DNA from: Sphingomonadales bacterium
GTDB taxonomy: Bacteria > Pseudomonadota > Alphaproteobacteria > Sphingomonadales > Sphingomonadaceae
Assembly (NCBI GenBank): GCA_027486895.1
Contig: JAIXOE010000010.1
Coordinates: forward strand, 1-64,000
Length of the DNA stretch: 64,000 bases
Direction of reading: 5' to 3'
Made by a program: the position numbers and the translations under genes. Positions 1-9,478 of this stretch are shown here, piece by piece. The notes under the pieces are model-generated. The model was given only the letters and a program-made list of their open reading frames with translations, was not told the DNA's origin and made no database searches. Numbering within the stretch: position 1 is the stretch's first letter; each line of letters starts with the position of its first letter.

Positions 1-1983
<1,983 letters not shown>

Positions 1984-2032
1984 GGGTGCCGAATGACTTC
2001 GTTGTCTCTTTACCTTAAGTTTTGAGCGGATC

Positions 2033-2947
2033 ATGCAGCAAGTCATTGTTAGTAACACGACGCTCTCAACTGCTATGATTCTAGCGTTCTGTGATGACGT
2101 TGAGGTTTCTCGGTCGACGGGTTTCATCTGGTCGCACAGTGGCCAAGATTTTTTGATTACAAATTGGCACTGCGTCACTGGCGTGAACCCATTTTCTGGA
2201 AGGTCGTTGTCAAAAACTGGAGCACGCCCAAATCGTCTGAAAATGGCTCTGCCCACAACACAATTTGGAGTAAAATTTGCGCTCGATTTGCCCTTATATG
2301 ATGCTGAGGGATGCGCTTTATGGACCGTGCATCCAACGGCAGGAGAACAGGTGGATGTAATCGCTATCCAAATTAAGGAAGAATTTCGCACCACAGAGGA
2401 TATTAAGCGAAGTCTTGCAAAGCCTTTTAACGAGTTCGAATCTGTGAGGCATCAAGAATTTGTTGGGGACGAACTCATGATCGTTGGATTTCCGCGAAAC
2501 CTTCACATTCACGGATTACCACTATTCAAACGAGCAACCTTCGCTACCGAACCCAATCTTTACAAGGACGAGCCAAATTTTAGGCACGAATCATCACATC
2601 GACAAGTTTGGGTTGATTGTGCAACTCGGCAGGGAATGTCGGGGAGCCCTGTCATTCATGTCAAACGATCATTGATACTTCGACCTCATGGGGACGATGA
2701 CTACGATGACATGCTCGATAGCTACAGTTTTTACGGTATCTATTCCGGTAGAATCGTTGATCCAGACGAAGATCCTCGCATTGACGACCAGTTTGCGGCA
2801 CAAATTGGTATCGTTTGGCCGAAACCGTTAATCGAGCGGATTGTGAAAGAAGGGCAGACAGACAAGTTTCGTCGGGAAAATGCGTTCGAAATGACAGTTG
2901 AGCCAATTTCTATTGATCTCAATGCGGTTCAGGGGACGCGACTCTAA
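2033..2947 (+). CDS. Trypsin-like serine peptidase family protein, AT-rich
   Basis: A 304-residue protein with a trypsin-like (chymotrypsin-fold) catalytic triad in order: His46 in TNWHCVTG, Asp108 in QVDVIAIQI, and Ser203 in RQGMSGSPV, which matches the GxSGSP form of this family. No signal peptide is visible, so it probably acts in the cytoplasm; its substrate is unknown. Codon use and base composition are clearly more AT-rich than thiC upstream and the UPF0178 gene downstream, which suggests recent acquisition. It begins 50 bases after thiC and is followed by a GGGGACACAATACTAATTTG tag of the kind found near REP-associated elements. Stand-alone genes of this type occur in accessory islands, including around defence genes, but no partner is present here. 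Confidence 0.7.
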   Translation: MQQVIVSNTTLSTAMILAFCDDVEVSRSTGFIWSHSGQDFLITNWHCVTGVNPFSGRSLSKTGARPNRLKMALPTTQFGVKFALDLPLYDAEGCALWTVHPTAGEQVDVIAIQIKEEFRTTEDIKRSLAKPFNEFESVRHQEFVGDELMIVGFPRNLHIHGLPLFKRATFATEPNLYKDEPNFRHESSHRQVWVDCATRQGMSGSPVIHVKRSLILRPHGDDDYDDMLDSYSFYGIYSGRIVDPDEDPRIDDQFAAQIGIVWPKPLIERIVKEGQTDKFRRENAFEMTVEPISIDLNAVQGTRL

Positions 2948-2960
2948 AGTTGCTAACTAA

Positions 2961-2986
2961 TCCGGGGACACAATACTAATTTGCCC
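2961..2986 (+). repeat. GGGGACACAATACTAATTT intergenic tag
   Basis: The bases after the peptidase gene read TCCGGGGACACAATACTAAT followed by TTGCCC. Similar GGGGACACAATACT strings recur beside REP-associated tyrosine transposase genes in proteobacteria, but only one copy is visible here and no transposase is nearby. It may be a remnant marking the edge of the AT-rich insert. The assignment comes from memory of such elements, not from a search. Confidence 0.25.
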
Positions 2987-2989
2987 CAC

Positions 2990-3490
2990 TCACCCCAACC
3001 GCACCAACGCTTCATCCAGCGCCTGCAAAAACCGTGACCGGTCTGCTTTGGCGAAGGGGGCGGGGCCTCCGGTGATGCCGTCCATGCCGGCGCGCAGGTC
3101 GGCCATGATGGCTCGGGTGGCGATGGCGCCGCCGATGGAGGCACTGGTGAACGGCTTGCCACCATATCCGAGGACAACCGCGCCAGCCTTCAGGCACCGG
3201 TCCGCAAGCAATATGTCGGCGGTGATCACCACGCTGCGATTGCTGGCTTGCTCCGCGATCCAGTCATCCGCCGCGTCGAAACTGTCCGACACGACAACCC
3301 GTGTGATCAGCGGATGGTCGGGCATACGAAAGCGCGCATTGCTGACCAGCACGACGGGCACATTGCGGCGATAGGCGACCTTGTAAATCTCCTCCTTCAC
3401 CGGACACGCATCGGCATCGACCAATATGCGGATCGGCTGGGTGCTGGGTAGGGGGGTGCTGGGCAGGGGATCGCGGCTGTCAGAAGTCAT
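2990..3490 (-). CDS. UPF0178 (YaiI/YqxD, DUF188) family protein
   Basis: A 166-residue protein of the YaiI/YqxD family. The signature is clear: LVDADACPVKEEIYKVA near residue 25, then VVSDSFDAADDWI, then VVITADILLADRCLKAGA, then the GGPAPFAKADRSRFLQALDE tail. The acidic residues in DADACP and the ADI segment give the fold a PIN-like nuclease look, but the biochemical role of the family is not established. The first 17 or so residues are a low-complexity Pro/Ser/Thr stretch, so the real start may be slightly later. It is convergent with the peptidase gene upstream. Confidence 0.9.
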   Translation of the reverse strand: MTSDSRDPLPSTPLPSTQPIRILVDADACPVKEEIYKVAYRRNVPVVLVSNARFRMPDHPLITRVVVSDSFDAADDWIAEQASNRSVVITADILLADRCLKAGAVVLGYGGKPFTSASIGGAIATRAIMADLRAGMDGITGGPAPFAKADRSRFLQALDEALVRLG

Positions 3491-3525
3491 TTCGGTGCGG
3501 GCTTTATACCAATTTGGCCGCGCGG

Positions 3526-4494
3526 CTAACCGCCAATCGCTTCCTCAATCCACAAACGTGCATCGGGGAAGCTGCGCTCTACCTCTGGCAAGTCATTGAC
3601 GCACAGAAACTTGATTGCGTCGCGGTCTGCCCCGCCCAAATAGCCGCTAACGTCCTCTGCGGACCATTGGTCGAGCGCGCCGACGGCGACATGCAGATAA
3701 TCGCGCGTGTCCAATATCGCCGCGCTTCCATCGGCAAGGCAGGCATGGTTATGCAGGCTTTGCGGCAGGAATTGCGCGGTGTCGCGAAAGCGATAGCTGG
3801 CGTTGCGCGCAAATTCGGACGGGTAGCTTTCGAACAGTTCCGCCATCACCGAACGTTGCATCGGGTGCACCACATGCGCGCTTTCGAACACATGGTCGGC
3901 GGTATAGCCAATCATCTGCGCGGCGTTGATTTGATTATAATGGTTCAGCAGGCATGCCTCGTCCCGGCTGGCAACGCACGCGGCAAGGTCGCTGTGGTCG
4001 GTCCATTTGCCGCGCAGCACAGGGCCATCGCCGGCAAAGAAATCCGACGGTGTAACGGGCGCGGTCAGGAAGACGTCATCGTTGAAATACAGGAAATGTT
4101 CGGCAAGCCCGGGGATGCGCCACAACATCGTTTCAATCGATAGCGAATTGAACGTCGGCAACGCGTCGTCCACCCCGTCAAAGATGTCGCTATGGTCAAC
4201 GATGCTGATCTTCGCGGCGAATTCGGGCGGCAATTGCGCAATTTGCGGGACTTGATTGTCGGTGACGATCCATATCCGCCGCACCCAAGGCGCATTGTTG
4301 GCGATGGATCGCACGCAATAATTCAGCTCGTCACTGCAAACCCAGCGATGGGGGTTGGTGCCATTATCGTGGAGCGGCGCGCGCGCGAAAGCATCCGCCT
4401 CCGCCTTGGCCTGCGCCAGATAGAAATCACGTTTTGCCTTATGCGCGGGGTCTGCCCCATCCACCCATGTAATGACTGCGTCGACTTCTATCAT
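3526..4494 (-). CDS. Stealth-family sugar-phosphate transferase
   Basis: A Stealth-family protein; members transfer hexose-1-phosphate in building phosphodiester-linked capsular or exopolysaccharides. The conserved regions appear in order: DAVITWVDGADPAHK at the N-terminus (CR1), RWVCSDELNYCVRSI with WIVTDNQVP (CR2 region), LPTFNSLSIETMLWRIPGL with FLYFNDDVFL, and the HVVHPMQRSVMAELFESYP region. An in-frame TTG at 4542 would add 16 residues rich in Lys and Arg, but the ATG at 4494 starts directly before the CR1 strand, so I prefer it (322 residues). No other capsule or glycosyltransferase gene is adjacent, so it looks like an orphan with acceptor and export genes elsewhere. Confidence 0.85.
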   Translation of the reverse strand: MIEVDAVITWVDGADPAHKAKRDFYLAQAKAEADAFARAPLHDNGTNPHRWVCSDELNYCVRSIANNAPWVRRIWIVTDNQVPQIAQLPPEFAAKISIVDHSDIFDGVDDALPTFNSLSIETMLWRIPGLAEHFLYFNDDVFLTAPVTPSDFFAGDGPVLRGKWTDHSDLAACVASRDEACLLNHYNQINAAQMIGYTADHVFESAHVVHPMQRSVMAELFESYPSEFARNASYRFRDTAQFLPQSLHNHACLADGSAAILDTRDYLHVAVGALDQWSAEDVSGYLGGADRDAIKFLCVNDLPEVERSFPDARLWIEEAIGG

Positions 4495-4626
4495 TAACCC
4501 ACAATTTACGCCCCGTTTTTTGCCCCTTTTAGGTTTATGCAAACGTTTTGGGAAATGTAAAATGCGGGAGTGGGGGGCGAAAAAACAACTTTCCTACAAT
4601 GTCCGCTTTATGTTTCAGTCGTGGAC

Positions 4627-5106
4627 ATGACGCATGCATCGCTTCCCAACCCACACCCCGACGCTGGTTCTGATACGGACTATGACGACCTGTTGTCCTT
4701 TACCCCTGTGCCCATGCAGCGCCGCCGTGCCGACGGCTGGAGTGCGGAGCGGCAGCGGCGGTTTATCACCGCGCTGTCGGTCATGGGTGCAGTTGGTCCA
4801 GCGGCGCGCGCGGTGGGCATGGGGCGGGCGTCGGCCTATCGCTTGCGCGATCGCGCCGGGGCATCGGGCTTTGCCGAGGCGTGGGACATTGCGATTGCTT
4901 GTGGCGTGGACCTGCAATTTCACACTGCGCTCGATCAGGCGATTAACGGCGTCACCACGGTGCGCGTCATGCGCGGCGGGACGGTTGAGGTCGTGAATGC
5001 GCCCGACCGCAAAATATTGAACGCGGCGTTGTTGCCCAAGACGCGGCTGTCTGCGGCGCTTTCGGCGGCTTCGCGGGCTGCTAAAGCGACAAGGGAGACA
5101 CAATAA
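4627..5106 (+). CDS. Small helix-turn-helix protein, unknown role
   Basis: A 159-residue protein. The middle contains a plausible helix-turn-helix: WSAERQRRFITALSVMGAV followed by GPAARAVGMGRASAYRLRDR, which reads like the recognition part of a resolvase- or terminase-type HTH. Beyond that comes a helical segment (FAEAWDIAIACGVDLQFHTA) and the VRVMRGGTVEVV stretch. A GTG at 4570 is in frame, but the ATG at 4627 gives a cleaner N-terminus. Proteins of this shape are common in sphingomonads and are often given vague regulator names. It is divergent from the Stealth gene. Function is not known to me. Confidence 0.7.
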   Translation: MTHASLPNPHPDAGSDTDYDDLLSFTPVPMQRRRADGWSAERQRRFITALSVMGAVGPAARAVGMGRASAYRLRDRAGASGFAEAWDIAIACGVDLQFHTALDQAINGVTTVRVMRGGTVEVVNAPDRKILNAALLPKTRLSAALSAASRAAKATRETQ

Positions 5107-5182
5107 ATGCGCTACGCGGTCGCTTTTGTCGCCTTTGGCAGGGCAGATGTAATTTCGTGCATGGGCGATGTAGGAATGGCTG

Positions 5183-5207
5183 GCATAACGTCCGATCGGC
5201 GTTATGC
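5183..5207. promoter_or_regulatory. Perfect palindrome upstream of the phasin-like gene
   Basis: GCATAACG at 5183-5190 is exactly inverted at 5200-5207 (CGTTATGC), and the centre 5192-5199 is itself the palindrome CCGATCGG. It ends 39 bases before the ATG at 5247, a place where an operator or a leader hairpin would act. Symmetry is seen; the binding protein is unknown. Confidence 0.4.
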
Positions 5208-5246
5208 TGCACGGAACGCATCATTGCCCACAGAAGTTGAACCATC

Positions 5247-5537
5247 ATGACGAAGACGAAAAATCCCAACTGGTTCGACATTTCCATGGATGCATGGGCG
5301 CTTGCGGCGGAATCCAACATGGTGATTGCCGCGCGCTTGGGCAGTCTGGCGCTTGGCGGGCCGAATGCGGCGCGTGAGGCGGAACGGATGGTGAGCGAGA
5401 AGGTCGCGGCCAACATGGCACTTGGCGTGGACTTGATGACCGGCAAACACGGGCTAAGCCCCGAAAGCGTGATGAGCGGCAGCATCGCCCATTACTCCAA
5501 AAGCGTGACCGCGAACCGCAAGCGGCTTTTGGGCTAA
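5247..5537 (+). CDS. Small phasin-like helical protein
   Basis: A 96-residue, almost wholly alpha-helical protein (MTKTKNPNWFDISMDAWALA, then AREAERMVSEKVAANMALGV, ending in YSKSVTANRKRLLG). The layout of amphipathic helices with a basic end resembles small phasin-like proteins, which coat polyhydroxyalkanoate granules, but the match is one of style and not of a signature motif. No PHA synthase or depolymerase is in the window. It has its own upstream region with a palindrome, so it is probably transcribed alone. Confidence 0.65.
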   Translation: MTKTKNPNWFDISMDAWALAAESNMVIAARLGSLALGGPNAAREAERMVSEKVAANMALGVDLMTGKHGLSPESVMSGSIAHYSKSVTANRKRLLG

Positions 5538-5565
5538 AGTCGGCTGCGCGGGAAGGGGGCTGGCC

Positions 5566-5718
5566 TTAAAGGTCGGACCCATCGCGCATATGATCGCCTT
5601 TGCCAGCGTTGCGGCGGTCGGACTTGGCTTGCCGCTGCGATAGCTTGAACACCCCGAAAGCAGCGAGCGCCACCATGATGGCAATAAGCGAATAGGCGAT
5701 GATCAATCTGGTTTCCAT
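5566..5718 (-). CDS. Small single-span membrane protein (50 aa)
   Basis: Starting at the ATG at 5718 the product is METRLIIAYSLIAIMVALAA and then a short basic tail (FGVFKLSQRQAKSDRRNAGK and a few more), 50 residues. One N-terminal membrane helix is followed by a charged cytoplasmic tail. The longer frame that begins at 5829 has a Pro/Arg-rich unnatural N-terminus, so I reject it. It converges with the phasin-like gene, leaving 28 bases between the stops. The role is unknown. Confidence 0.5.
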   Translation of the reverse strand: METRLIIAYSLIAIMVALAAFGVFKLSQRQAKSDRRNAGKGDHMRDGSDL

Positions 5719-5803
5719 GGCAGGCTCCGGTGGCGGCGGCCCGAGCGTATTCCGGTGCGGCTGCCCTCGCATACACCCTTTGGCCAAAGCCGGTGCATCC
5801 ATA

Positions 5804-5984
5804 ATGGATGATATCCTCTGGCAGGGCATAAAGAACGCTGAAAAGAAGATGAAGGCTGTTTTCTGCTGCCAAGAAAGAACTCAACCAAGCTAAGGTCAAC
5901 GAATTGGGCGCTATATTTGACAAGTGCAAAGCTGTGGAAATCGAACAGGCAGAAGAAGCCGAAAATGGAACTGAAAAAGAGTAA
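5804..5984 (+). pseudogene. Small charged protein gene interrupted by a frameshift
   Basis: From the ATG at 5804 the first frame reads MDDILWQGIKNAEKKMKAV; at the TTTT run near 5860-5864 the coding character moves to another frame, which continues SAAKKELNQAKVNELGAIF and ends with an acidic, Lys/Glu-rich tail at the TAA at 5982-5984. Dropping one T joins the two into one coherent helical protein of about 60 residues. Either this is a decayed gene, a sequencing error in a homopolymer, or a +1 slip. No good Shine-Dalgarno is visible. The rest of 5719-6181 holds only the leader and promoter region of the cold-shock gene. Confidence 0.4.
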
Positions 5985-6181
5985 AAGCAGAAATCCACCT
6001 TGTTGTTTGCTAATTGTATAAAATACGGGTATAAGGCGAATACGCTATCGTCGACCGCGACGGAATTTGAGGCGCGTATCTGATGAAATAAGCGGAGCGT
6101 GCAACGTTTTTCCCAACACGACTTGGCTACCCACTTGGCGCTGTTGCCAGGTGGTCACCTGTTTCGTGAAAGGAACATATT

Positions 6182-6391
6182 ATGCCTACTGGCACCGTAA
6201 AATTCTTCAATGCCGACAAAGGCTATGGCTTTATTGCACCCGATGGTGGTGGCGATGACAGCTTTGTGCACATCTCGGCTGTCCAAGCTGCTGGCATGCA
6301 CTCGCTCGACAAAGAGCAGCGCGTAAATTTCGAAGTCGAAATTGGCCGCAATGGTAAAGCTTCGGCTGTAAATCTCTCAGCTGCTGATTAA
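6182..6391 (+). CDS. Cold-shock protein, CspA family
   Basis: A 69-residue single cold-shock domain that binds single-stranded RNA and DNA and melts RNA structure. RNP1 (KGYGFIAP) and RNP2 (SFVHIS) are intact, within MPTGTVKFFNADKGYGFIAP at the N-terminus. An AAGGA Shine-Dalgarno lies 7 bases before the ATG. The upstream stretch of almost 200 bases without another gene would allow the long leader usual for cold-inducible csp genes. A strong intrinsic terminator follows at 6414-6441, so it is a one-gene unit. Confidence 0.95.
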   Translation: MPTGTVKFFNADKGYGFIAPDGGGDDSFVHISAVQAAGMHSLDKEQRVNFEVEIGRNGKASAVNLSAAD

Positions 6392-6413
6392 TCAGCGCTA
6401 AGGTTTAAAAAAA

Positions 6414-6441
6414 AGGGCTGCCGAAAGGCGGCCCTTTTTTT
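6414..6441 (+). terminator. Intrinsic terminator, probably bidirectional
   Basis: A 9-bp stem (AGGGCTGCC with GGCGGCCCT, one G-T wobble) closes a GAAA tetraloop and is followed by seven T. A run of A before the stem gives a U tract on the other strand as well, so it can end both the cold-shock transcript and the convergent zinc-ribbon gene. Confidence 0.9.
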
Positions 6442-6464
6442 GTGTCCGGCGTCCGATCGGTGGA

Positions 6465-6776
6465 TTAGTCGAACAACTCTTCCAGAAATGATTTCTTCCG
6501 CTTTTTATACGGATAGCCATGGCCGAAGCCCTGTTGCTGGTGGCCATAACCCTGCGGTGCAAAACCGGGCGGAGCTTGAGGCGGTGCGGGTTGCGGGGCA
6601 GCTTGGGGTGCGGGTATCTCGGCAGCGGCGCTGCGTTCGATAATCTTGTCCAATTCGCCACGATCAAGCCAAACGCCGCGGCATTGTGGGCAATAGTCGA
6701 TTTCGACGCCTTGCCGGTCACTCATGACAAGCGCCACTTTGCAAACGGGGCACGGCATTCCAACGGCTGGGTTCAT
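6465..6776 (-). CDS. TFIIB-type zinc-ribbon protein
   Basis: A 103-residue protein with a CPxC...CPxC zinc ribbon: MPCPVCKVALVMSDRQGVEI then DYCPQCRGVWLDRGELDKII, the standard zf-TFIIB form found in many small bacterial proteins. The second half is a Pro/Ala/Gln/Gly-rich linker ending in a basic then acidic tail (YKKRKKSFLEELFD). The start at 6776 has an AGGAGA Shine-Dalgarno 7 bases before the ATG; the frame could open 13 codons earlier without such support. Role unknown; likely a metal-binding cytoplasmic protein. Confidence 0.85.
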   Translation of the reverse strand: MNPAVGMPCPVCKVALVMSDRQGVEIDYCPQCRGVWLDRGELDKIIERSAAAEIPAPQAAPQPAPPQAPPGFAPQGYGHQQQGFGHGYPYKKRKKSFLEELFD

Positions 6777-6897
6777 ATCGGGTCTCCTCTTTAATGGTTT
6801 AAAGCGGTCCGACATCGCCGTCAGTTGACGACCAGAGGGGCCCGGCCCGCAGGACCGAGTTGGGCACGCGTTGGCACTATTTCAATAACCTAGACTG

Positions 6898-7050
6898 TTA
6901 ATTCATCACCGCGCCGGTCATCCACATCGCGGACAAAGCGATGATGGCCAGGAATAGGGAAATCGCCAGCACGTATCGCACGCCCTGGTTTTTGACACCG
7001 CCGCTGGCTTCCTCTTCAGTTACATCGATTTTATCGCCATCTTTGTGCAT
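6898..7050 (-). CDS. Small C-terminally anchored membrane protein (50 aa)
   Basis: A 50-residue protein with an acidic, charged N-terminus (MHKDGDKIDVTEEEASGG) and one membrane helix near the end (YVLAISLFLAIIALSAMWM). The ATG at 7050 has GAGGAG upstream, which decides the start over the longer open frame from 7164. Similar short proteins are common and uncharacterised. It lies between the DoxX and zinc-ribbon genes on the same strand, with about 120 bases after it that show no gene. Confidence 0.7.
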   Translation of the reverse strand: MHKDGDKIDVTEEEASGGVKNQGVRYVLAISLFLAIIALSAMWMTGAVMN

Positions 7051-7118
7051 GCTCTCACTCCTCTTCGAACGAAATAGGAAAGATCGAATTGGAGTGTAAC
7101 AGATGAAACGCCGAGTTG

Positions 7119-7511
7119 TTACCGCGTTCTTGGAAATGGCCAATCGGTTACATGCCCAACCCAAAGGGCAAGCCAGATGAGCACGGGCTGAAAGGCAAGC
7201 CTAGGCCCATGATACCACCAGCCCAATGCTTCACCGCCCAGTGAAATGCCGTTGATCGCGTGGTTAAGATTTGCCGGCCAAACGCACAGGGCGTAAAGCG
7301 CAAGGCCAATCCCGGCCCATTTCCGCAATTGTGGGATGAGTAGGCCAACTGAACCCGCGATTTCGGCAACACCAGTGAAGGCGACGATAAAATGCGGGAA
7401 GGGCACCCAGTCGGGTGTAATCGCCAGAAACCCGCGCGGCGAGACAAGGTGCAATATGCCCGCGCCTAGATAGAAAATTACAAGCAGTAGGCGAAAACCA
7501 ACGCGCGCCAT
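7119..7511 (-). CDS. DoxX-like membrane protein
   Basis: A 130-residue integral membrane protein with four hydrophobic helices (FRLLLVIFYLGAGILHL, FIVAFTGVAEIAGSVGLLI, WAGIGLALYALCVWPANL, FQPVLIWLALWVGH). The GILHL segment and the AEIAGSVGLLIP segment are typical of the DoxX/DoxD-like family. The exact role of these small members is not established. Its ATG shares one base with the stop of the PhnA-like gene (TGATG), so the two are translationally coupled. Confidence 0.85.
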   Translation of the reverse strand: MARVGFRLLLVIFYLGAGILHLVSPRGFLAITPDWVPFPHFIVAFTGVAEIAGSVGLLIPQLRKWAGIGLALYALCVWPANLNHAINGISLGGEALGWWYHGPRLAFQPVLIWLALWVGHVTDWPFPRTR

Positions 7512-7822
7512 CAGCGTTTCCGAACAAACTCCGCGCGCAACACCAGGCCCTTGATGCCGTCAAAACGGCAGTCAATTTCCTGCGCGTCGCCAGTTAAGCG
7601 AATGGATTTGATCAGCGTTCCGCGCTTCAACGTCTGGCCAGCGCCTTTAACGGTCAGGTCCTTGATCAACGTGACCTGGTCTCCGTCCGCAAGAATATTT
7701 CCGACCGCGTCACGAACCTCTACTGCGCCGTCCTGTTCGGATTTGGCATTGGCTTCAGCAGCGCTGATCCATTCGCCAGACGCCTCGTCGTAAACATATT
7801 CGTCGCCAGTTCCGTCCGTCAT
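7511..7822 (-). CDS. PhnA-domain protein
   Basis: A 103-residue protein whose C-terminal two thirds match the PhnA domain: ILADGDQVTLIKDLTVKG, then GTLIKSIRLTGDAQEIDCRF, then GLVLRAEFVRKR. Despite the name, the family is not shown to degrade phosphonates. The N-terminal part (YVYDEASGEWISAAEANA) is acidic and takes the place of the zinc ribbon seen in longer PhnA proteins. The start at 7822 excludes an implausible upstream extension of 70 codons that runs into the monooxygenase promoter region. It is coupled to the DoxX-like gene. Confidence 0.85.
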   Translation of the reverse strand: MTDGTGDEYVYDEASGEWISAAEANAKSEQDGAVEVRDAVGNILADGDQVTLIKDLTVKGAGQTLKRGTLIKSIRLTGDAQEIDCRFDGIKGLVLRAEFVRKR

Positions 7823-7937
7823 CACGCAATTCCCATTTCGATTTCTCCACGCTCTAGCGCTATTTGCCTGCGCGCGAAAGCCAGTTGCAATTTGCAACGA
7901 TGTCAGTAAGATTTTTGCTGATAGAGTGGAGAGGCAT

Positions 7938-9455
7938 ATGGCGCAGGCTGAGACGGTTGTAGATGTATTGATTGTGGGCGCGGGTTTATCCGGCATTGGT
8001 GCGGCGGCGCATCTGACCATGCAGTGCCCCAATAAAAGCTATGCCATTGTTGAGCAGCGCGCTGACATGGGAGGCACTTGGGATCTGTTTCGGTATCCTG
8101 GCATCCGGTCTGATTCGGACATGCACACTTTGGGCTATCGCTTCAAACCATGGCTCCACGAAAAAACAATCGCTGATGGCCCATCCATCCATCAATATGT
8201 GCACGAAACCGCCGATGAATATGGCATCGCGCCGCACATCCATTTCGGACACAAGGTCGTCTCTGCAAACTGGTCAAGCCCGGACGCTCGCTGGCATGTA
8301 ACGGCAAAGGCTGTTGACGGTGGCGAGGAACGGCATTTTGCCGCGCGCTTCCTTTTCATGTGCGCAGGATATTATGATTATGATCAGGGCTATAAGCCCG
8401 ATTTCCCGGGCGAAGCCGATTTTGGCGGCCAAATCGTTCACCCGCAGCATTGGCCCGAGGGACTGGACTATAGCGGTAAGAAGGTAACGGTGATCGGTTC
8501 GGGTGCCACCGCAGTCACGATTGTCCCTGTTATGGCCGAGCAAGGTGCTCAGGTGACGATGCTTCAGCGTTCGCCGACTTACATGGTGTCGCGTCCAGCG
8601 ATTGACCCGTTTTCCAAATTTGTCCGCAAAATCATGCCGGAAAAGCTGGCTTATGCGCTAACTCGGTGGCGCAACATCAACATGCAGCGGTTCACTTATT
8701 GGTATGCCCGCCGCAATCCAGCGAAGTTGGGCGAAAAGCTGGTGAACATGGCGCGTGAAGCGCTGCCAGCATCTGTTGATGTTGATACCCATTTCGTGCC
8801 CAAATATGGTCCATGGGAACAGCGCCTTTGCCTCATTCCAGACAGCAACATGTTCACTGCCATTACCGAGGGTAAGGCCGAGGTGGTGACTGACCATATC
8901 GACCATTTCACCAAGACAGGTATTCAGTTGAAGTCCGGCAAGCATATTGAGGCCGATATCGTCATTACCGCGACGGGTCTGAACCTTGTCACGATGGGTA
9001 AGACAGCCATCAGCGTTGACGGTGAAGCGGTCAATTTTGGCGAGCATTTCAATTACAAGGGCGTGATGTTCAACGACATCCCGAACTTCGCAAGCGTCTT
9101 TGGTTACATCAACGCGTCTTGGACGTTGAAGACCGATATCGTTGCCGATTATGTTTGCCGTTTGCTTTGGAAAATGGATGACAAAAACGCGCTTGTCGCA
9201 ACGCCGCATCTCGATGATCCGGATATGCCAAAGCTGCCCTTTGTGACGGACTTTAGCTCAGGCTATTTCGCACGCAGTTTTGACAAGTTGCCCAAAAACG
9301 GGGATCGTCATCCATGGCGCGTGCTGCAAGATTACACGGCTGAAAAGAAAATCCTGACTCAAGACCCTGTTGATGACGGCGTCATGGTCTTTTCGGCACC
9401 GCATTTTGCAGCCTCGCAAAACGAGAATGCGAAAACGCTCATAGCCGCTGAATAA
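7938..9455 (+). CDS. Flavin-containing Baeyer-Villiger-type monooxygenase
   Basis: A 505-residue FAD- and NADPH-dependent monooxygenase that probably inserts oxygen next to a ketone carbonyl. Visible motifs: the FAD Rossmann fold VLIVGAGLSGIGAA near residue 10, GGTWDLFRYPGIRSDSDM near 44, the Baeyer-Villiger fingerprint FxGxxxHxxxW as FGGQIVHPQHW near 163, and the NADPH Rossmann fold VTVIGSGATAV near 187. The start at 7938 follows GGAGAGG; the in-frame GTG at 7926 overlaps that Shine-Dalgarno. Substrate is unknown. No alcohol dehydrogenase or esterase lies next to it, so it does not form a visible ketone catabolic operon. Confidence 0.9.
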   Translation: MAQAETVVDVLIVGAGLSGIGAAAHLTMQCPNKSYAIVEQRADMGGTWDLFRYPGIRSDSDMHTLGYRFKPWLHEKTIADGPSIHQYVHETADEYGIAPHIHFGHKVVSANWSSPDARWHVTAKAVDGGEERHFAARFLFMCAGYYDYDQGYKPDFPGEADFGGQIVHPQHWPEGLDYSGKKVTVIGSGATAVTIVPVMAEQGAQVTMLQRSPTYMVSRPAIDPFSKFVRKIMPEKLAYALTRWRNINMQRFTYWYARRNPAKLGEKLVNMAREALPASVDVDTHFVPKYGPWEQRLCLIPDSNMFTAITEGKAEVVTDHIDHFTKTGIQLKSGKHIEADIVITATGLNLVTMGKTAISVDGEAVNFGEHFNYKGVMFNDIPNFASVFGYINASWTLKTDIVADYVCRLLWKMDDKNALVATPHLDDPDMPKLPFVTDFSSGYFARSFDKLPKNGDRHPWRVLQDYTAEKKILTQDPVDDGVMVFSAPHFAASQNENAKTLIAAE

Positions 9456-9478
9456 TTACACGGGTGGCGGGGCCCGTG

